A DNA stretch of 64,000 bases. Origin: Nitrosospira sp. Nsp2. GTDB lineage: Bacteria; Pseudomonadota; Gammaproteobacteria; Burkholderiales; Nitrosomonadaceae. The notes under the pieces were generated by a model. The model saw nothing but the letters and a program-made list of their open reading frames with translations, ran no database searches and was not told the DNA's origin. The position numbers were made by a program, and so were the translations under genes. Positions 43,548 to 57,063 of the stretch are shown piece after piece. The stretch spans positions 558,001 to 622,000 of the forward strand of contig NZ_QAOU01000002.1 of assembly GCF_003050965.1 (NCBI RefSeq), in the 5' to 3' direction. Each line of letters starts with the position of its first letter. Within the stretch, counting starts at the first letter, position 1.

Positions 43548-44093
43548 TTCAATTGACCTTTTCTCGGGCTGGTGTAGAAGGTCTTCAATCACCCCACGCA
43601 ACACACGGACCCGCCGCTGACCCTACCTCAATAAACCGTATTTATCTGGGGAGAACTTCGACAGAGCTGCTTTGTCTGGCAGGGTGAAAATGCCGGAACC
43701 ATCCTCGGCCTGATACCGCTGAGCAAGGAACGCGAGCGGGCTCTGTTTGCATCGTGCCAAAATACAATCCATGGGGAATAACGGAACCAACTCAATCGAG
43801 GCCCCTCCGGCACCACCAGTTCAACTTACGCGTTTCCTCCGTCCACACCCACGTCGCACTACTGAGCTTCACTTCTGATCCGCTATGGTAACAGCGCGCT
43901 CGAGATACAGCGTGCCGTGTCGCTGCGTCCACGCAACCCTGCCTCTCCCACTGAAGCGTAGTTGCCGGTTGGCTTTCATCCTCCAAGTCACGGCCTTGTT
44001 GCCGAGGTGTACTTCGGTCCAATAGTAAAGCTTGAGCAACTGCGTAACATTGGCTACTGGTTTACCACTGGTTTGATAATTTTTAAGGATCAT
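43548..44093. other. Intergenic region, no certain gene
   Basis: 546 bp. Just after the permease, GACCTT and AAGGTC arms (within 43545-43591) may form a terminator-like hairpin without a T-run. A leftward frame at 43869-44093 reads as plausible protein (WTEVHLGNKAVTWRMKANRQLRFSGRGRVAWTQRHGTLYLERAVTIAD) but has no RBS and no family I know. I saw no -24/-12 promoter for the following PEP-CTERM gene. Confidence 0.4.
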
Positions 44094-44942
44094 ATGATGA
44101 ATAGAATGCTAGCCCCACTTATTGCCGCCCTCGGGATTGTGGCTTCCGCACCGGCCTCAGCAATTATCGTGGGAGGGGTTGATTTTGGAACGCTGGGTGC
44201 AAACCCCGGCAAGACTCATCTGGAAACCGCAACGCTTGCGCAGACTTTCGTCAACGGTAATGGACAGAACGCATCGGTTTACGGCTATATCACTACTATT
44301 AATGGTGATAATACCTATTGCGCTAACGGAAGTGGCAACTGTGGCCTGTTCTATACCGCAACATTTAACAATTCCCAGAATTTCTCATCTTCTTATGTTG
44401 AGTTCACAAGCGCGACCGTTTCTGTTTTTTTTACCAATACCTCACCGCTGAATCTATTTAATCAGGACTCGCCAACCAATATTGCTACGATTCAGTCTTT
44501 CAATGGCGGAAACCCTTGGGTGACACTGACGGGGCATGGCAATCTGGGTGGGGTAGCCGATCCTGCCGCTGTGCTTAATGGCGTTGGCTTATTGACCGGG
44601 AGAACATTGAGCGGCAGCGGTTCTGGTTTATTTGACGTCGCAGGCCCGGGAGATGCTTCCGTAATTTCGTTTCTGAATGCTAACGGTATTTCGGATGCAA
44701 TAGGAGGCAAAGCAGACATCGCGCTCACCAGTTCGTTTAACAACTTTGTGATGAACCCGTATGACATAATAGGGGGACTTACAGCCGGGTGTTCCAATGG
44801 AACGGCTGCCGCCGGAGCGTGGTGCTATCAAGGCACAGCAAATCTTCGGGGTGCCACTGTCGTGCCAGAACCGGGAATGCTGGGACTGATGGCCATCGGC
44901 CTTCTGGGCTTCATAGCGACGGGCCGCAGTCGCAAAGGCTGA
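44094..44942 (+). CDS. PEP-CTERM sorting-signal protein
   Basis: About 282 residues: a signal peptide (MLAPLIAALGIVASAPASA-I), a Gly/Asn/Ser/Thr-rich extracellular domain with two Cys pairs (YCANGSGNC and GCSNGTAAAGAWC), and a C-terminal VVPEPGMLGLMAIGLLGFIATGRSRKG, the PEP-CTERM exosortase signal. AAGGA lies 4 and 7 nt ahead of ATG 44094 and ATG 44097 respectively. It is unrelated in its mature part to the PEP-CTERM protein at 15500. Confidence 0.87.
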   Translation: MMNRMLAPLIAALGIVASAPASAIIVGGVDFGTLGANPGKTHLETATLAQTFVNGNGQNASVYGYITTINGDNTYCANGSGNCGLFYTATFNNSQNFSSSYVEFTSATVSVFFTNTSPLNLFNQDSPTNIATIQSFNGGNPWVTLTGHGNLGGVADPAAVLNGVGLLTGRTLSGSGSGLFDVAGPGDASVISFLNANGISDAIGGKADIALTSSFNNFVMNPYDIIGGLTAGCSNGTAAAGAWCYQGTANLRGATVVPEPGMLGLMAIGLLGFIATGRSRKG

Positions 44943-45032
44943 ACAGTTTTCAATTGGAGAAAAATCTGAAGTCCTGCCCGCTCGGCTGGTGTCAACGACG
45001 TTTCGCAATTGAGCCAGCGGCAGGGGGACAGG

Positions 45033-45314
45033 TCAGTCCTCTTTTTCTTTCACGATATGAAAGAAAATTTCATTTTGCCGAATCATGCCCAACTCGCTGC
45101 GCGCTCGCTCTTCAATGGCTTCATGACCCTGTTTGAGGTCGCGCACTTCCGCATCGAGCGCGGCATTGCGCATTTGCAGTTTCCGATTTATTTCGTGTTG
45201 CCGCGTCACCTGCTGATCGATTTCCCATACTTTAAGCCAACTCCCCTTCCCCAGCCACAACGGGTATTGCAGCAAGGCAACCAGGGCGATGAGTATAAGC
45301 GTCAATATTTTCAA
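45033..45314 (-). CDS. ftsB: Cell division protein FtsB
   Basis: 93 residues: one N-terminal membrane helix (LTLILIALVALLQYPLWL), then a periplasmic coiled coil (EIDQQVTRQHEINRKLQMRNAALDAEVRDLKQGHEAIEERARSELGMIRQNEIFFHIV) ending in the conserved RSELGM-I-x-x-x-E-x-F. It joins FtsL and FtsQ in the divisome. It lies 45 bp after eno, the normal arrangement. Confidence 0.94.
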   Translation of the reverse strand: MKILTLILIALVALLQYPLWLGKGSWLKVWEIDQQVTRQHEINRKLQMRNAALDAEVRDLKQGHEAIEERARSELGMIRQNEIFFHIVKEKED

Positions 45315-45359
45315 CGAAAAATCTCTGCATGGCCCACGTGCGGCGCGATAGAACCCTTC

Positions 45360-46760
<1,401 letters not shown>

Positions 46761-46871
46761 TCACAAATCGGCTGGATGGTTACAAATATTCGTTTGATCT
46801 GATCATTGAGGATCTTCAGTCGGGAATGGCATCCCGTGAAAGCTTCACTGCTGATTTTATTTTGTTGATGG

Positions 46872-48865
<1,994 letters not shown>

Positions 48866-49341
48866 TCAGTCGCGAATTTGAACCTCTGTCCCGGCATTTA
48901 CCAGATCGAATAATTCCAGCAGATCGCAGTTACGCATACGGATGCAACCAATGGAACCGGGTTTCCCCATCTCGACGCTATCCGGACTGCCGTGGATATA
49001 AATATACCTGCGCATGGTATCCACCTTTCCCAGGCGATTGAAGCCGGGCTCGCAACCTGATAGCCACAGAATGCGCGTGAGAATCCAGTCACGTCCGGGA
49101 AAACTTGCGCCCAGGGCCGGCGTATATATCTCTCCAGTGGGGCGGCGCCTCACGAAAACAGTATTGACCGCCTTACCCGCGCCAATCTTGGCGCGAATGA
49201 TGTGCTTTCCCAGGGGAGTGCGAAAACTGCCATATTCCTGACCCACCCCGTTTTTGGCGGATGAAACCTGATAATGACGAATGATAGTATTCTGATCGTA
49301 AACATCAAGGATCTGGGACGCCACGTCAATCACGATTCTCA

Positions 49342-49342
<1 letters not shown>
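48866..49342 (-). CDS. L,D-transpeptidase (YkuD) family protein without signal peptide
   Basis: 158 residues covering a whole YkuD domain: MRIVIDVASQILDVYDQN, GKHIIRAKIGAG, and the catalytic block YIYIHGSPDSVEMGKPGSIGCIRMRNCDLLELFDLV with the His and nucleophile Cys of SxGCxR. Family members cross-link peptidoglycan or attach proteins to it in the periplasm, but this one starts directly with the domain and has no signal peptide or membrane helix. Its ATG shares one base with the tadA stop (TGATG), so the two are translationally coupled. Location and substrate are open questions. Confidence 0.85.
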
Positions 49343-50267
<925 letters not shown>

Positions 50268-51209
50268 ATGACCATGACGCTTATTGCCGACTCACGGATC
50301 GAGTTGCCCATGCTGCCGTCGCTGGCAGACTGGCAAGATACTAGCGCGACGCTTCATATGTGGACTCAGGTCGCCGGAAAAGTCCGGTTGGTGCTCTCCC
50401 CGGACATCAACCATGGCTGGGGTTCAACACTCTACGTCACAACGCGTGGCCTGACCACGTCGCCCATTCCCTATGGCAATTTCTCGTTTGCGATCGACTT
50501 CGATTTCATCGAGCACGTGCTGCGCATTACCACCACGCAGGGCACTTGTCGCTCATTCGCACTGGAACCCATGTCGGTCGCCAACTTTTACCACAAAACG
50601 ATGCAGGCGCTGCGCGAGCTTGGGATCGAGATTAAAATCCTTGCGCGTCCGGTTGAAGTGGAAGTGGCAATACCATTTGAAAAGGATGAGCAGCATTCGA
50701 GTTATGATGCTGAGGCCGTTACCCGTTACTGGCACATACTGGTATGGGTGGATCGCATTTTCAAGGAATTCCGCGCCCGCTTCATAGGAAAAGTCAGCCC
50801 GGTCCATTTTTTTTGGGGCGGGTTCGATCTCGCCGTCACCCGTTTTTCCGGACGAACGGCGCCCAAGCATCCGGGCGGCGCCCCGAACGTCGCGGCTCGG
50901 ATAATGGAGGAAGCGTATTCGCACGAGGTATCCAGCGCCGGTTTTTGGCCCGGGACCGGGTTGGGTGAAGCAGCGTTCTACGCCTACGCTTATCCCACTC
51001 CTGCGGGTTTCAACACTTATCCGGTTCAGCCCGAGGCGGCGTACTTTCACGACAAGCTCGGCGAATTCATCCTCCCTTATGAAGCTGTGCGCACGGCGGA
51101 TAATCCGGCACAAGCACTCCTTTCATTTCTCCAGACCACATATGAAGCCGCGGCCCACCTGGCGAAGTGGGATCGCCCTGCATTGGAACGAAAAGTTGTG
51201 CAAACGTGA
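50268..51209 (+). CDS. DUF5996 family protein
   Basis: About 313 residues without signal peptide or membrane helices. It matches a conserved bacterial family recognised by LPSLADWQDTSATLHMWTQVAGKVRLVLSPDINHGWGSTLYVTTRGLTTSPIPYG near the start, VHFFWGGFDLAVTRFSGR in the middle and HEVSSAGFWPGTGLGEAAFYAYAYPTP further on. The conserved Trp, His and Gly blocks suggest an enzyme, but no activity is known to me. The start is uncertain: ATG 50229 and ATG 50268 are both in frame and neither has a good RBS. It is followed 103 bp later by a VOC-family gene in the same direction. Confidence 0.8.
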   Translation: MTMTLIADSRIELPMLPSLADWQDTSATLHMWTQVAGKVRLVLSPDINHGWGSTLYVTTRGLTTSPIPYGNFSFAIDFDFIEHVLRITTTQGTCRSFALEPMSVANFYHKTMQALRELGIEIKILARPVEVEVAIPFEKDEQHSSYDAEAVTRYWHILVWVDRIFKEFRARFIGKVSPVHFFWGGFDLAVTRFSGRTAPKHPGGAPNVAARIMEEAYSHEVSSAGFWPGTGLGEAAFYAYAYPTPAGFNTYPVQPEAAYFHDKLGEFILPYEAVRTADNPAQALLSFLQTTYEAAAHLAKWDRPALERKVVQT

Positions 51210-51312
51210 ATTCGGGTTGGAAAATAACCAAAATTGTTTGCCGAATGCGATTCAATCATGCAGCAACACCGATGTGTTTTCAATGACTTAACAATCATCG
51301 CAGGAGCAGAAT

Positions 51313-51804
51313 ATGAGCATCCGACCGATACCCGATGGCTACCATTCCATAACCCCCTACCTGATGATTAATGGTGCGGCCGAGGCCATTGAATTTTACC
51401 GGCGTGCCTTTGGTGCGAAGGAATTATTTAAAATGGATGCACCCGGCGGCAAAATTGGACACGCAGAAATTGAAATCGGCAATTCCCGGATTATGATGGC
51501 TGATGACTGCGGAGGAGAGAGTCCATTCAGTAACCCGCAGTCGGCAGGTGGTTCGCCGGTGGGTCTGCACTTGTACGTAGAAGATGTAGACGCTGTGTTT
51601 GCTCAGGCTGTCAGCGAAGGCGCAACGGTCATCAAATCCGTGAAAGACCAGTTTTACGGCGACAGAACAGGCGCATTGAAAGACCCGTTCGGACACATCT
51701 GGTTTCTTGCAACCCACAAGGAAGAATTGTCACCCGATGAGATCAAACAACGCGCCGAGGCCATGTTCAAGCAATCCGATCCTGATGCTGCACCTGCGTC
51801 CTGA
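51313..51804 (+). CDS. VOC/glyoxalase-like protein, PhnB family
   Basis: 163 residues with the paired beta-alpha-beta-beta-beta modules of the vicinal oxygen chelate fold: GYHSITPYLMINGAAEAIEFYRRAFGAKELFKM, GKIGHAEIEIGNSRIMMADD, VGLHLYVEDVDAVFAQAVSEGATVIKSVKDQFYGDRTGALKDPFGHIWFLATHKEELSPDEI. This is the PhnB-type (YP_ATPase-unrelated) subgroup often annotated as glyoxalase or bleomycin-resistance-like; the true substrate is unknown. AGGAG stands upstream of ATG 51313. Confidence 0.85.
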   Translation: MSIRPIPDGYHSITPYLMINGAAEAIEFYRRAFGAKELFKMDAPGGKIGHAEIEIGNSRIMMADDCGGESPFSNPQSAGGSPVGLHLYVEDVDAVFAQAVSEGATVIKSVKDQFYGDRTGALKDPFGHIWFLATHKEELSPDEIKQRAEAMFKQSDPDAAPAS

Positions 51805-52053
51805 TACCGCTATACGCCGCGGTATCGCACGCACAGCGGGCTCATACGGCGCCCGCGCTCCCGGTAATTACGGGGTGGGCACAAGTCGCCCATCCGGTTC
51901 CCTGCCGCGAGGTTCCTCGCGATAATTCTTGGCATCGGCATAACTGCCCTGAACCTGCGCTGACACAGGCTCATCCATCTTGACGCATTCCTTCCGCCTT
52001 CCATTTAATCATGTCTCAACGCCACATCTGGGCCATCGGCAACGTCGATACGC

Positions 52054-52059
52054 TATAAT
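52054..52059 (+). promoter_or_regulatory. -10 box of the ccm operon (candidate)
   Basis: TATAAT within CGCTATAATGCCG, 23 bp ahead of the ccmA start. The identical 13-mer recurs at 62411-62423 ahead of guaB. No good -35 stands 16-18 bp upstream of either, so these may be weak or activator-dependent promoters. Confidence 0.45.
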
Positions 52060-52082
52060 GCCGGTTTTTTTGCGCCCCATAA

Positions 52083-52703
52083 ATGCCAACGCTGCAAGGA
52101 ACCGATCTGACATGCATCCGGGGCGACCGCAAGTTATTTAGCGGCGTTCATTTTTCGCTGGACGCAGGCGGGCTCATGCAAGTGGGCGGCCCCAATGGCA
52201 GCGGTAAAACGAGCCTGTTGCGCATGCTGTGCGGGCTTGCAGCGCCCGCTCATGGCGAAATACGCTGGGGAGGGTCGGAAATTCGCTCCCTGGGGGGAGC
52301 CTACTTCGCCGACATGACTTATCTCGGCCACCTGAGCGGCGTTAAGGACGACCTGACCGCCCTGGAGAACCTCCGCATTTCCAGCGCGCTGGCCGGTTCG
52401 GCAATCGATGACGGCAAGGCCCATGACGCGCTGCAGCAGATGGGGCTGGGGGGTCGGGAACTATTGCCGGCTAAAGTGCTGTCGCAAGGGCAGCGGCGGC
52501 GGGTGACTCTGGCACGTCTGTTGGTATGCAAAACGGTGTTATGGATATTGGATGAGCCGTTGACAGCATTGGATGTCGGGGCTGTGAAACTGGTACAAGG
52601 TTTGATGGAACGGCACCTGGAAAATGGCGGCATGATCGTGATGACGACCCATCAGGAAATCGAGATAGCTGCCGCCGCAACCCAGCGGTTGCAACTCGCC
52701 TGA
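52083..52703 (+). CDS. ccmA: Heme exporter ATPase CcmA
   Basis: 206 residues: Walker A GPNGSGKTS, ABC signature LSQGQRRRVTLARLL, Walker B LWILDEPLTALD and switch H in MTTHQE. It forms the CcmAB(C)(D) ABC complex that releases holo-CcmE. First gene of ccmABCDEFGHI; start at ATG 52083. Confidence 0.95.
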   Translation: MPTLQGTDLTCIRGDRKLFSGVHFSLDAGGLMQVGGPNGSGKTSLLRMLCGLAAPAHGEIRWGGSEIRSLGGAYFADMTYLGHLSGVKDDLTALENLRISSALAGSAIDDGKAHDALQQMGLGGRELLPAKVLSQGQRRRVTLARLLVCKTVLWILDEPLTALDVGAVKLVQGLMERHLENGGMIVMTTHQEIEIAAAATQRLQLA

Positions 52704-52704
52704 A

Positions 52705-53364
52705 ATGTTTTTCCGCATAACCCAGCGTGACCTTTTGCTCGCGATGCGGCGACGGTCGGATGTCTTGACCACGCTATTCTTCTTCGTCATCGTCGTGAGC
52801 CTGTTTCCTCTCGGGGTGGGACCAGAGATGAGCATGCTGCGAACCATGGCTCCGGGCGTGGTCTGGGTGGCCGCGTTGCTGGCCTCCATGCTGTCGCTAG
52901 GGCGCATGTTCTCCAGCGACCACGTTGACGGGACGCTGGAGCAGATGGTGCTCTCGCCCCAATCACTGTCACTGCTGGTGCTGGGCAAGGCGCTGGCTCA
53001 CTGGCTCGTGACCGGTGTTCCGCTGGTGCTGATGGCGCCTGTGCTGGGCATCCAGTACGATTTGCCGGGGGATTCGTTGCTGGTGCTGACAGCATCTTTG
53101 TTGCTGGGTACGCCGGTCCTGAGCCTGATCGGGGCGATCGGCGCTGCGCTGACGCTGGGATTGCGCGGCGGTGGCGTGCTCGTCTCGCTGCTGGTATTGC
53201 CGCTTTATATCCCGGTATTGATCTTTGGCGCGGGAGCGGTAGAAGCAAGCGCGGCGGGCCTGGGGGCGGCGGCGCATCTGTCGCTCCTCGGCGCCTTCCT
53301 GCTCGCCTCCGTCGTACTGGCGCCATGGACGACGGCGTTATCGTTGCGGATTTCCATGGAGTAA
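52705..53364 (+). CDS. ccmB: Heme exporter membrane protein CcmB
   Basis: 219 residues, six helices. Conserved parts: MFFRITQRDLLLAMRRRSDVLTTLFFFVIVVSLFPLGVGPE, GVVWVAALLASMLSLGRMFSSDHVDGTLEQMVLSP and VLPLYIPVLIFGAGAV. Membrane partner of CcmA, one base after its stop. Confidence 0.95.
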   Translation: MFFRITQRDLLLAMRRRSDVLTTLFFFVIVVSLFPLGVGPEMSMLRTMAPGVVWVAALLASMLSLGRMFSSDHVDGTLEQMVLSPQSLSLLVLGKALAHWLVTGVPLVLMAPVLGIQYDLPGDSLLVLTASLLLGTPVLSLIGAIGAALTLGLRGGGVLVSLLVLPLYIPVLIFGAGAVEASAAGLGAAAHLSLLGAFLLASVVLAPWTTALSLRISME

Positions 53365-53462
53365 TGCCATGCAGAGCCCTTGACCTCGGCTGCAGGCCAC
53401 TTTGCCTTCGCCGAAGCCGTCATTGTTCAACGGGTCGCAGACACCGAAAGAAACCAATTCTG

Positions 53463-53494
53463 AATTTGAGGTTTTTAGGTTAAAATTTGAGGTT
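53463..53494 (+). repeat. Direct repeat AATTTGAGGTT in the ccmB-ccmC gap
   Basis: Two exact 11-bp copies (53463-53473, 53484-53494) with a 21-bp step, i.e. two helical turns apart. They lie 49-80 bp ahead of ccmC and could be an internal regulator site. Confidence 0.35.
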
Positions 53495-53542
53495 ACGCGC
53501 GCTTGGGGCGCCAAACTTCACATTGGAACTCAGTATTTAGAT

Positions 53543-54283
53543 ATGGCAATTAACTGGTTCAAGTATTCTTCCCCGGCAAGCTTCTACTTTCTCGCCGGTA
53601 AAATGATTCCGCTGTTTTCCGTCGCTGCTGTTCTCTTTTGCGCGGTTGGGCTTTATATCGGTTTTTTTGTCGCACCCACCGATTTTCAGCAAGGCGAAGC
53701 TTATCGCATCATTTTCATTCACGTGCCGGCAGCGTGGATGTCCATGTTTCTCTACGTTGTAATGGCTGTGTGGGCCGGTATCGGCCTGGCGTTCAATACC
53801 CGCCTTTCCTCCATGGTCGCGACGGCCATCGCCCCCACCGGCGCGATGTTCACGTTCCTGGCGTTATGGACAGGGGCGCTTTGGGGCAAGCCCATGTGGG
53901 GAACCTGGTGGGTATGGGATGCGCGACTCACGTCCGAATTGATTCTTCTATTTCTCTATATCGGCTTTATGTCACTGCAGGCGGCAATAGACGATCCGCG
54001 CCGGGCAGATAAAGCGGGCGCGATGATTGCGCTGGTGGGGGTTGTAAACGTGCCGATTATCTATTTCTCGGTAAAGTGGTGGAATACCCTGCATCAAGGT
54101 GCCTCGGTGAGTCTTACCCAATCGCCCAAAATGGCCACCACAATGCTGACGGGCATGCTGATCATGTCAATTGCATGCTGGATGTATGCGATTGCGGTCA
54201 TTTTAATACGCACGAGAGCCATAATTCTGGAGCGGGAGCGTCATACCTCCTGGGTAGGAGAGCTGCAAGGAGCGGAAAGGTGA
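53543..54283 (+). CDS. ccmC: Heme-handling protein CcmC
   Basis: 246 residues, six helices, with the tryptophan-rich WWD heme motif GKPMWGTWWVWDARLTSELILLFLYIG and external His residues (FIHVPAAW, WWNTLHQGASV). It loads heme on CcmE. ATG 53543 starts the usual MAINWFKYSSPASFY; the open frame back to 53402 is not coding. A 178-bp gap before it interrupts an otherwise tight operon. Confidence 0.95.
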   Translation: MAINWFKYSSPASFYFLAGKMIPLFSVAAVLFCAVGLYIGFFVAPTDFQQGEAYRIIFIHVPAAWMSMFLYVVMAVWAGIGLAFNTRLSSMVATAIAPTGAMFTFLALWTGALWGKPMWGTWWVWDARLTSELILLFLYIGFMSLQAAIDDPRRADKAGAMIALVGVVNVPIIYFSVKWWNTLHQGASVSLTQSPKMATTMLTGMLIMSIACWMYAIAVILIRTRAIILERERHTSWVGELQGAER

Positions 54284-54477
54284 TGTGGACCAGCGTATCG
54301 CAATTCCTGGACATGGGTGGCTACGGGTTCTACGTATGGGGCTCTTATCTGGTTACGCTGATTTGCATTGCCGGCGAGCTGGTTCTGGTTTTTAACCGCA
54401 AGCGAACTTTGCTTAAACATCTCAGTCTCATTCATCAGTCAAACAAACAAGAGAAGAGAAATGAAACCGCGTCATAA
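54283..54477 (+). CDS. ccmD: Heme exporter protein CcmD
   Basis: 64 residues: [47 protein letters not shown] has the CcmD pattern of a GGYxxYVWxSY motif, one membrane helix and a basic cytoplasmic end. Its ATG shares a base with the ccmC stop. It stabilises the CcmABC-CcmE complex. The gene overlaps the start of ccmE by 17 bp. Confidence 0.92.
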   Translation: MWTSVSQFLDMGGYGFYVWGSYLVTLICIAGELVLVFNRKRTLLKHLSLIHQSNKQEKRNETAS

Positions 54478-54910
54478 AAAATTGGCCATTATCGCTTCGA
54501 GCGTGACTGCATTAGGCGTCGCTTCCATACTCGTATTGAACGCATTCCAGAGCAACCTGGTATTTTTCTTCAGCCCCACGCAGGTAGCCAATAAGGAAGC
54601 GCCCCTGGGCAAGAGCTTCCGGATCGGCGGCCTGGTGGAAGAAGGCAGCGTCAAGCGCCAGACCGATGGCGTCACGGTAAATTTCGTCGTGACCGATACC
54701 GCAAAAGTCATCCCGGTTGTATATACGGGGATTCTTCCTGACCTGTTCAAGGAAGGCAAAGGAGTCGTGGCGCAGGGCAAGCTGTCGAATGATGGCATCT
54801 TCCGCGCCGACGAGGTGCTTGCCAAGCACGACGAGAATTACATGCCCCCGGAAGCGGCGGACGCCCTGAATCAAGCAGATAAGGCGCGCCAAACCGTACT
54901 GGTGCAATAG
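54461..54910 (+). CDS. ccmE: Heme chaperone CcmE
   Basis: 149 residues: N-terminal anchor ([20 protein letters not shown]), an OB-fold periplasmic domain ([46 protein letters not shown]), and the covalent heme His, H123, in [22 protein letters not shown] lies ahead of the ATG. Confidence 0.96.
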   Translation: MKPRHKKLAIIASSVTALGVASILVLNAFQSNLVFFFSPTQVANKEAPLGKSFRIGGLVEEGSVKRQTDGVTVNFVVTDTAKVIPVVYTGILPDLFKEGKGVVAQGKLSNDGIFRADEVLAKHDENYMPPEAADALNQADKARQTVLVQ

Positions 54911-55023
54911 CGTCAATACTGCAGGCCTGGAGTTCAGGAGAACGTCTTCCAAACCCGAACCGTCCTACTATGGCAGCTAGCAGTCAGCCCATTTCATTTC
55001 ATCATCCATAGGCTTTAATCACC

Positions 55024-57063
55024 ATGATTCCAGAACTTGGTAATTTTGCTTTGATCCTCGCCTTGCTGCTGGCGCTTATACAAGGTACCCTGCCCATTAT
55101 CGGCGCAGCCCGTGGCATCCCCTCATGGATTGCCCTGGCCCGGCCGGTCGTGCAGGGACAGTTTGTGTTTATCGTCATCGCGTTCTTCTGTCTTGCCTAC
55201 TCGTTTGTTACCAGTGATTTCTCGGTAATCAATGTAGCGCAAAACTCGAATTCCAAACTGCCCCTGGAGTATCGCTTTGCCGCCACTTGGGGATCGCATG
55301 AAGGCTCACTGCTGCTGTGGACTTTCATGCTGGCGTCCTGGTCGGTCGCGGTAAGCGTTTTCAGCCGCCATCTTCCGAATGATATGGTGGCCCGAGTCCT
55401 GGGCGTCATGGGACTGGTGAGCGTCGGTTTTCTGTTATTCATGCTGTTCACTTCCAACCCCTTCGACCGCATGCTGCCCGGAGCCGCGGAGGGAAGCGAC
55501 CTCAATCCCTTGCTGCAAGATCCGGGAATGGTTTTTCACCCACCCATGCTGTATATGGGTTATGTGGGCTTTTCGGTCGCATTTGCCTTTGCCATTGCTG
55601 CGCTGCTCAGCGGCCAGTTGGACGCAACCTGGGCACGGTGGTCGCGCCCGTGGACTACGATCGCCTGGATGTTCCTCACGATCGGCATCATGATGGGAAG
55701 CTGGTGGGCTTATTATGAACTCGGGTGGGGCGGCTGGTGGTTTTGGGATCCGGTTGAAAACGCGTCTTTCATGCCCTGGCTGGTAGGCACCGCCCTGATA
55801 CACTCGCTTGCAGTAACGGAAAAACGCGGTGGTTTCAAGAGCTGGACCGTGCTGCTGGCGATCTGCGCATTTTCCCTGAGCCTGCTTGGCACCTTCCTGG
55901 TGCGCTCCGGCGTGCTGACCTCGGTACACGCATTTGCAACCGATCCCAAGCGCGGCATTTTCATCCTGGCTTTCCTGGTCATCATTACCGGCGGCTCCCT
56001 CCTGCTGTTTGCCTTGCGCGCGCCGAAAATCGGATTGGGCGGCAAATTTGAGGTGGTCTCGAGAGAGTCGATGCTGCTTGCCAACAATCTTTTATTGATG
56101 GTCGCTGCCGGAAGCATTCTGTTGGGCACGCTTTATCCGTTAATTATGGATTCGCTTGAACTGGGCAAGCTATCGGTGGGCGCGCCCTACTTCCAGGCCG
56201 TATTCGTACCCTTGATGACACCGGCAATCTTCCTGATAGGACTTGGCCCGCTCGCGCGCTGGAAACAGGCAAATCTGCCTGAACTGGCGGTACGTTTGCG
56301 CTGGGCTTTCGGCGTCAGCGTCATCACCGCCCTGGTGGCCCCGTTCTTCATGGGTGAATGGAAACCGTTCGTAAGCTTCGGCTTGCTGATGGCGTTCTGG
56401 GTTATTGCCAGTGTGGTCGCGAGCCTGATTCATCGTCTTCGCAGCAGTGGCAAGGAAGGGCTGTTCGCGAAACTTGCCGCGCAATCGCGTAGCTATTACG
56501 GCATGCATGCGGCCCATCTCGGCATTGCCGTGTTCATTATCGGCGTCGCACTGGTCGGCGGTTATGAGACGGAAAAAGACGTGCGTATGGACATTGGCGA
56601 TACGGTCGAAGTGGGCGGCTACACATTCCGTTTCAACGGCGTGAAGAAGGGGCCTGGACCGAACTACGTGGCGGATATCGGTAACGTGGACGTGTTGCGT
56701 AACGGTGAAAAAATGCGGGTGCTCGAACCCGAGAAACGCGTTTATAACGCCTCCGGAATGGCAATGACCGAAGCGGCAATCGATACCGGTATTTTTCGCG
56801 ATCTCTACGTCGCCCTGGGCGAGCCGCTGGAGAATGGGGCATGGATCGTGCGTGTTTACCATAAGCCTTTCGTGGACTGGATATGGTTCGGGTGTATGTT
56901 AATGGCATTGGGCGGAGGTCTTGCCATTACTGATCGTCGTTATCGTCTTTCGGCACGCAAAGAACGCGAGTTGGCCGATGACGAGAAAGTTTCAGCCAAA
57001 CCCGGCAAGGTCGGCAACAAAGCCCCAGCGGCGCCCCTCATCGCAAGGAGCAAAAAGGCATGA
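55024..57063 (+). CDS. ccmF: Cytochrome c heme lyase subunit CcmF
   Basis: 679 residues with about 15 helices. The WWD heme motif is GWGGWWFWDPVENASFMPWLVGTALIHSL; FVTSDFSVINVAQNSNSKLPLEYRFAATWGSHEGSLLLW and KRGGFKSWTVLLAI are family blocks, with conserved His for heme b. It ligates heme to apocytochromes with CcmH/CcmI. A 113-bp gap after ccmE. Confidence 0.96.
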   Translation: MIPELGNFALILALLLALIQGTLPIIGAARGIPSWIALARPVVQGQFVFIVIAFFCLAYSFVTSDFSVINVAQNSNSKLPLEYRFAATWGSHEGSLLLWTFMLASWSVAVSVFSRHLPNDMVARVLGVMGLVSVGFLLFMLFTSNPFDRMLPGAAEGSDLNPLLQDPGMVFHPPMLYMGYVGFSVAFAFAIAALLSGQLDATWARWSRPWTTIAWMFLTIGIMMGSWWAYYELGWGGWWFWDPVENASFMPWLVGTALIHSLAVTEKRGGFKSWTVLLAICAFSLSLLGTFLVRSGVLTSVHAFATDPKRGIFILAFLVIITGGSLLLFALRAPKIGLGGKFEVVSRESMLLANNLLLMVAAGSILLGTLYPLIMDSLELGKLSVGAPYFQAVFVPLMTPAIFLIGLGPLARWKQANLPELAVRLRWAFGVSVITALVAPFFMGEWKPFVSFGLLMAFWVIASVVASLIHRLRSSGKEGLFAKLAAQSRSYYGMHAAHLGIAVFIIGVALVGGYETEKDVRMDIGDTVEVGGYTFRFNGVKKGPGPNYVADIGNVDVLRNGEKMRVLEPEKRVYNASGMAMTEAAIDTGIFRDLYVALGEPLENGAWIVRVYHKPFVDWIWFGCMLMALGGGLAITDRRYRLSARKERELADDEKVSAKPGKVGNKAPAAPLIARSKKA

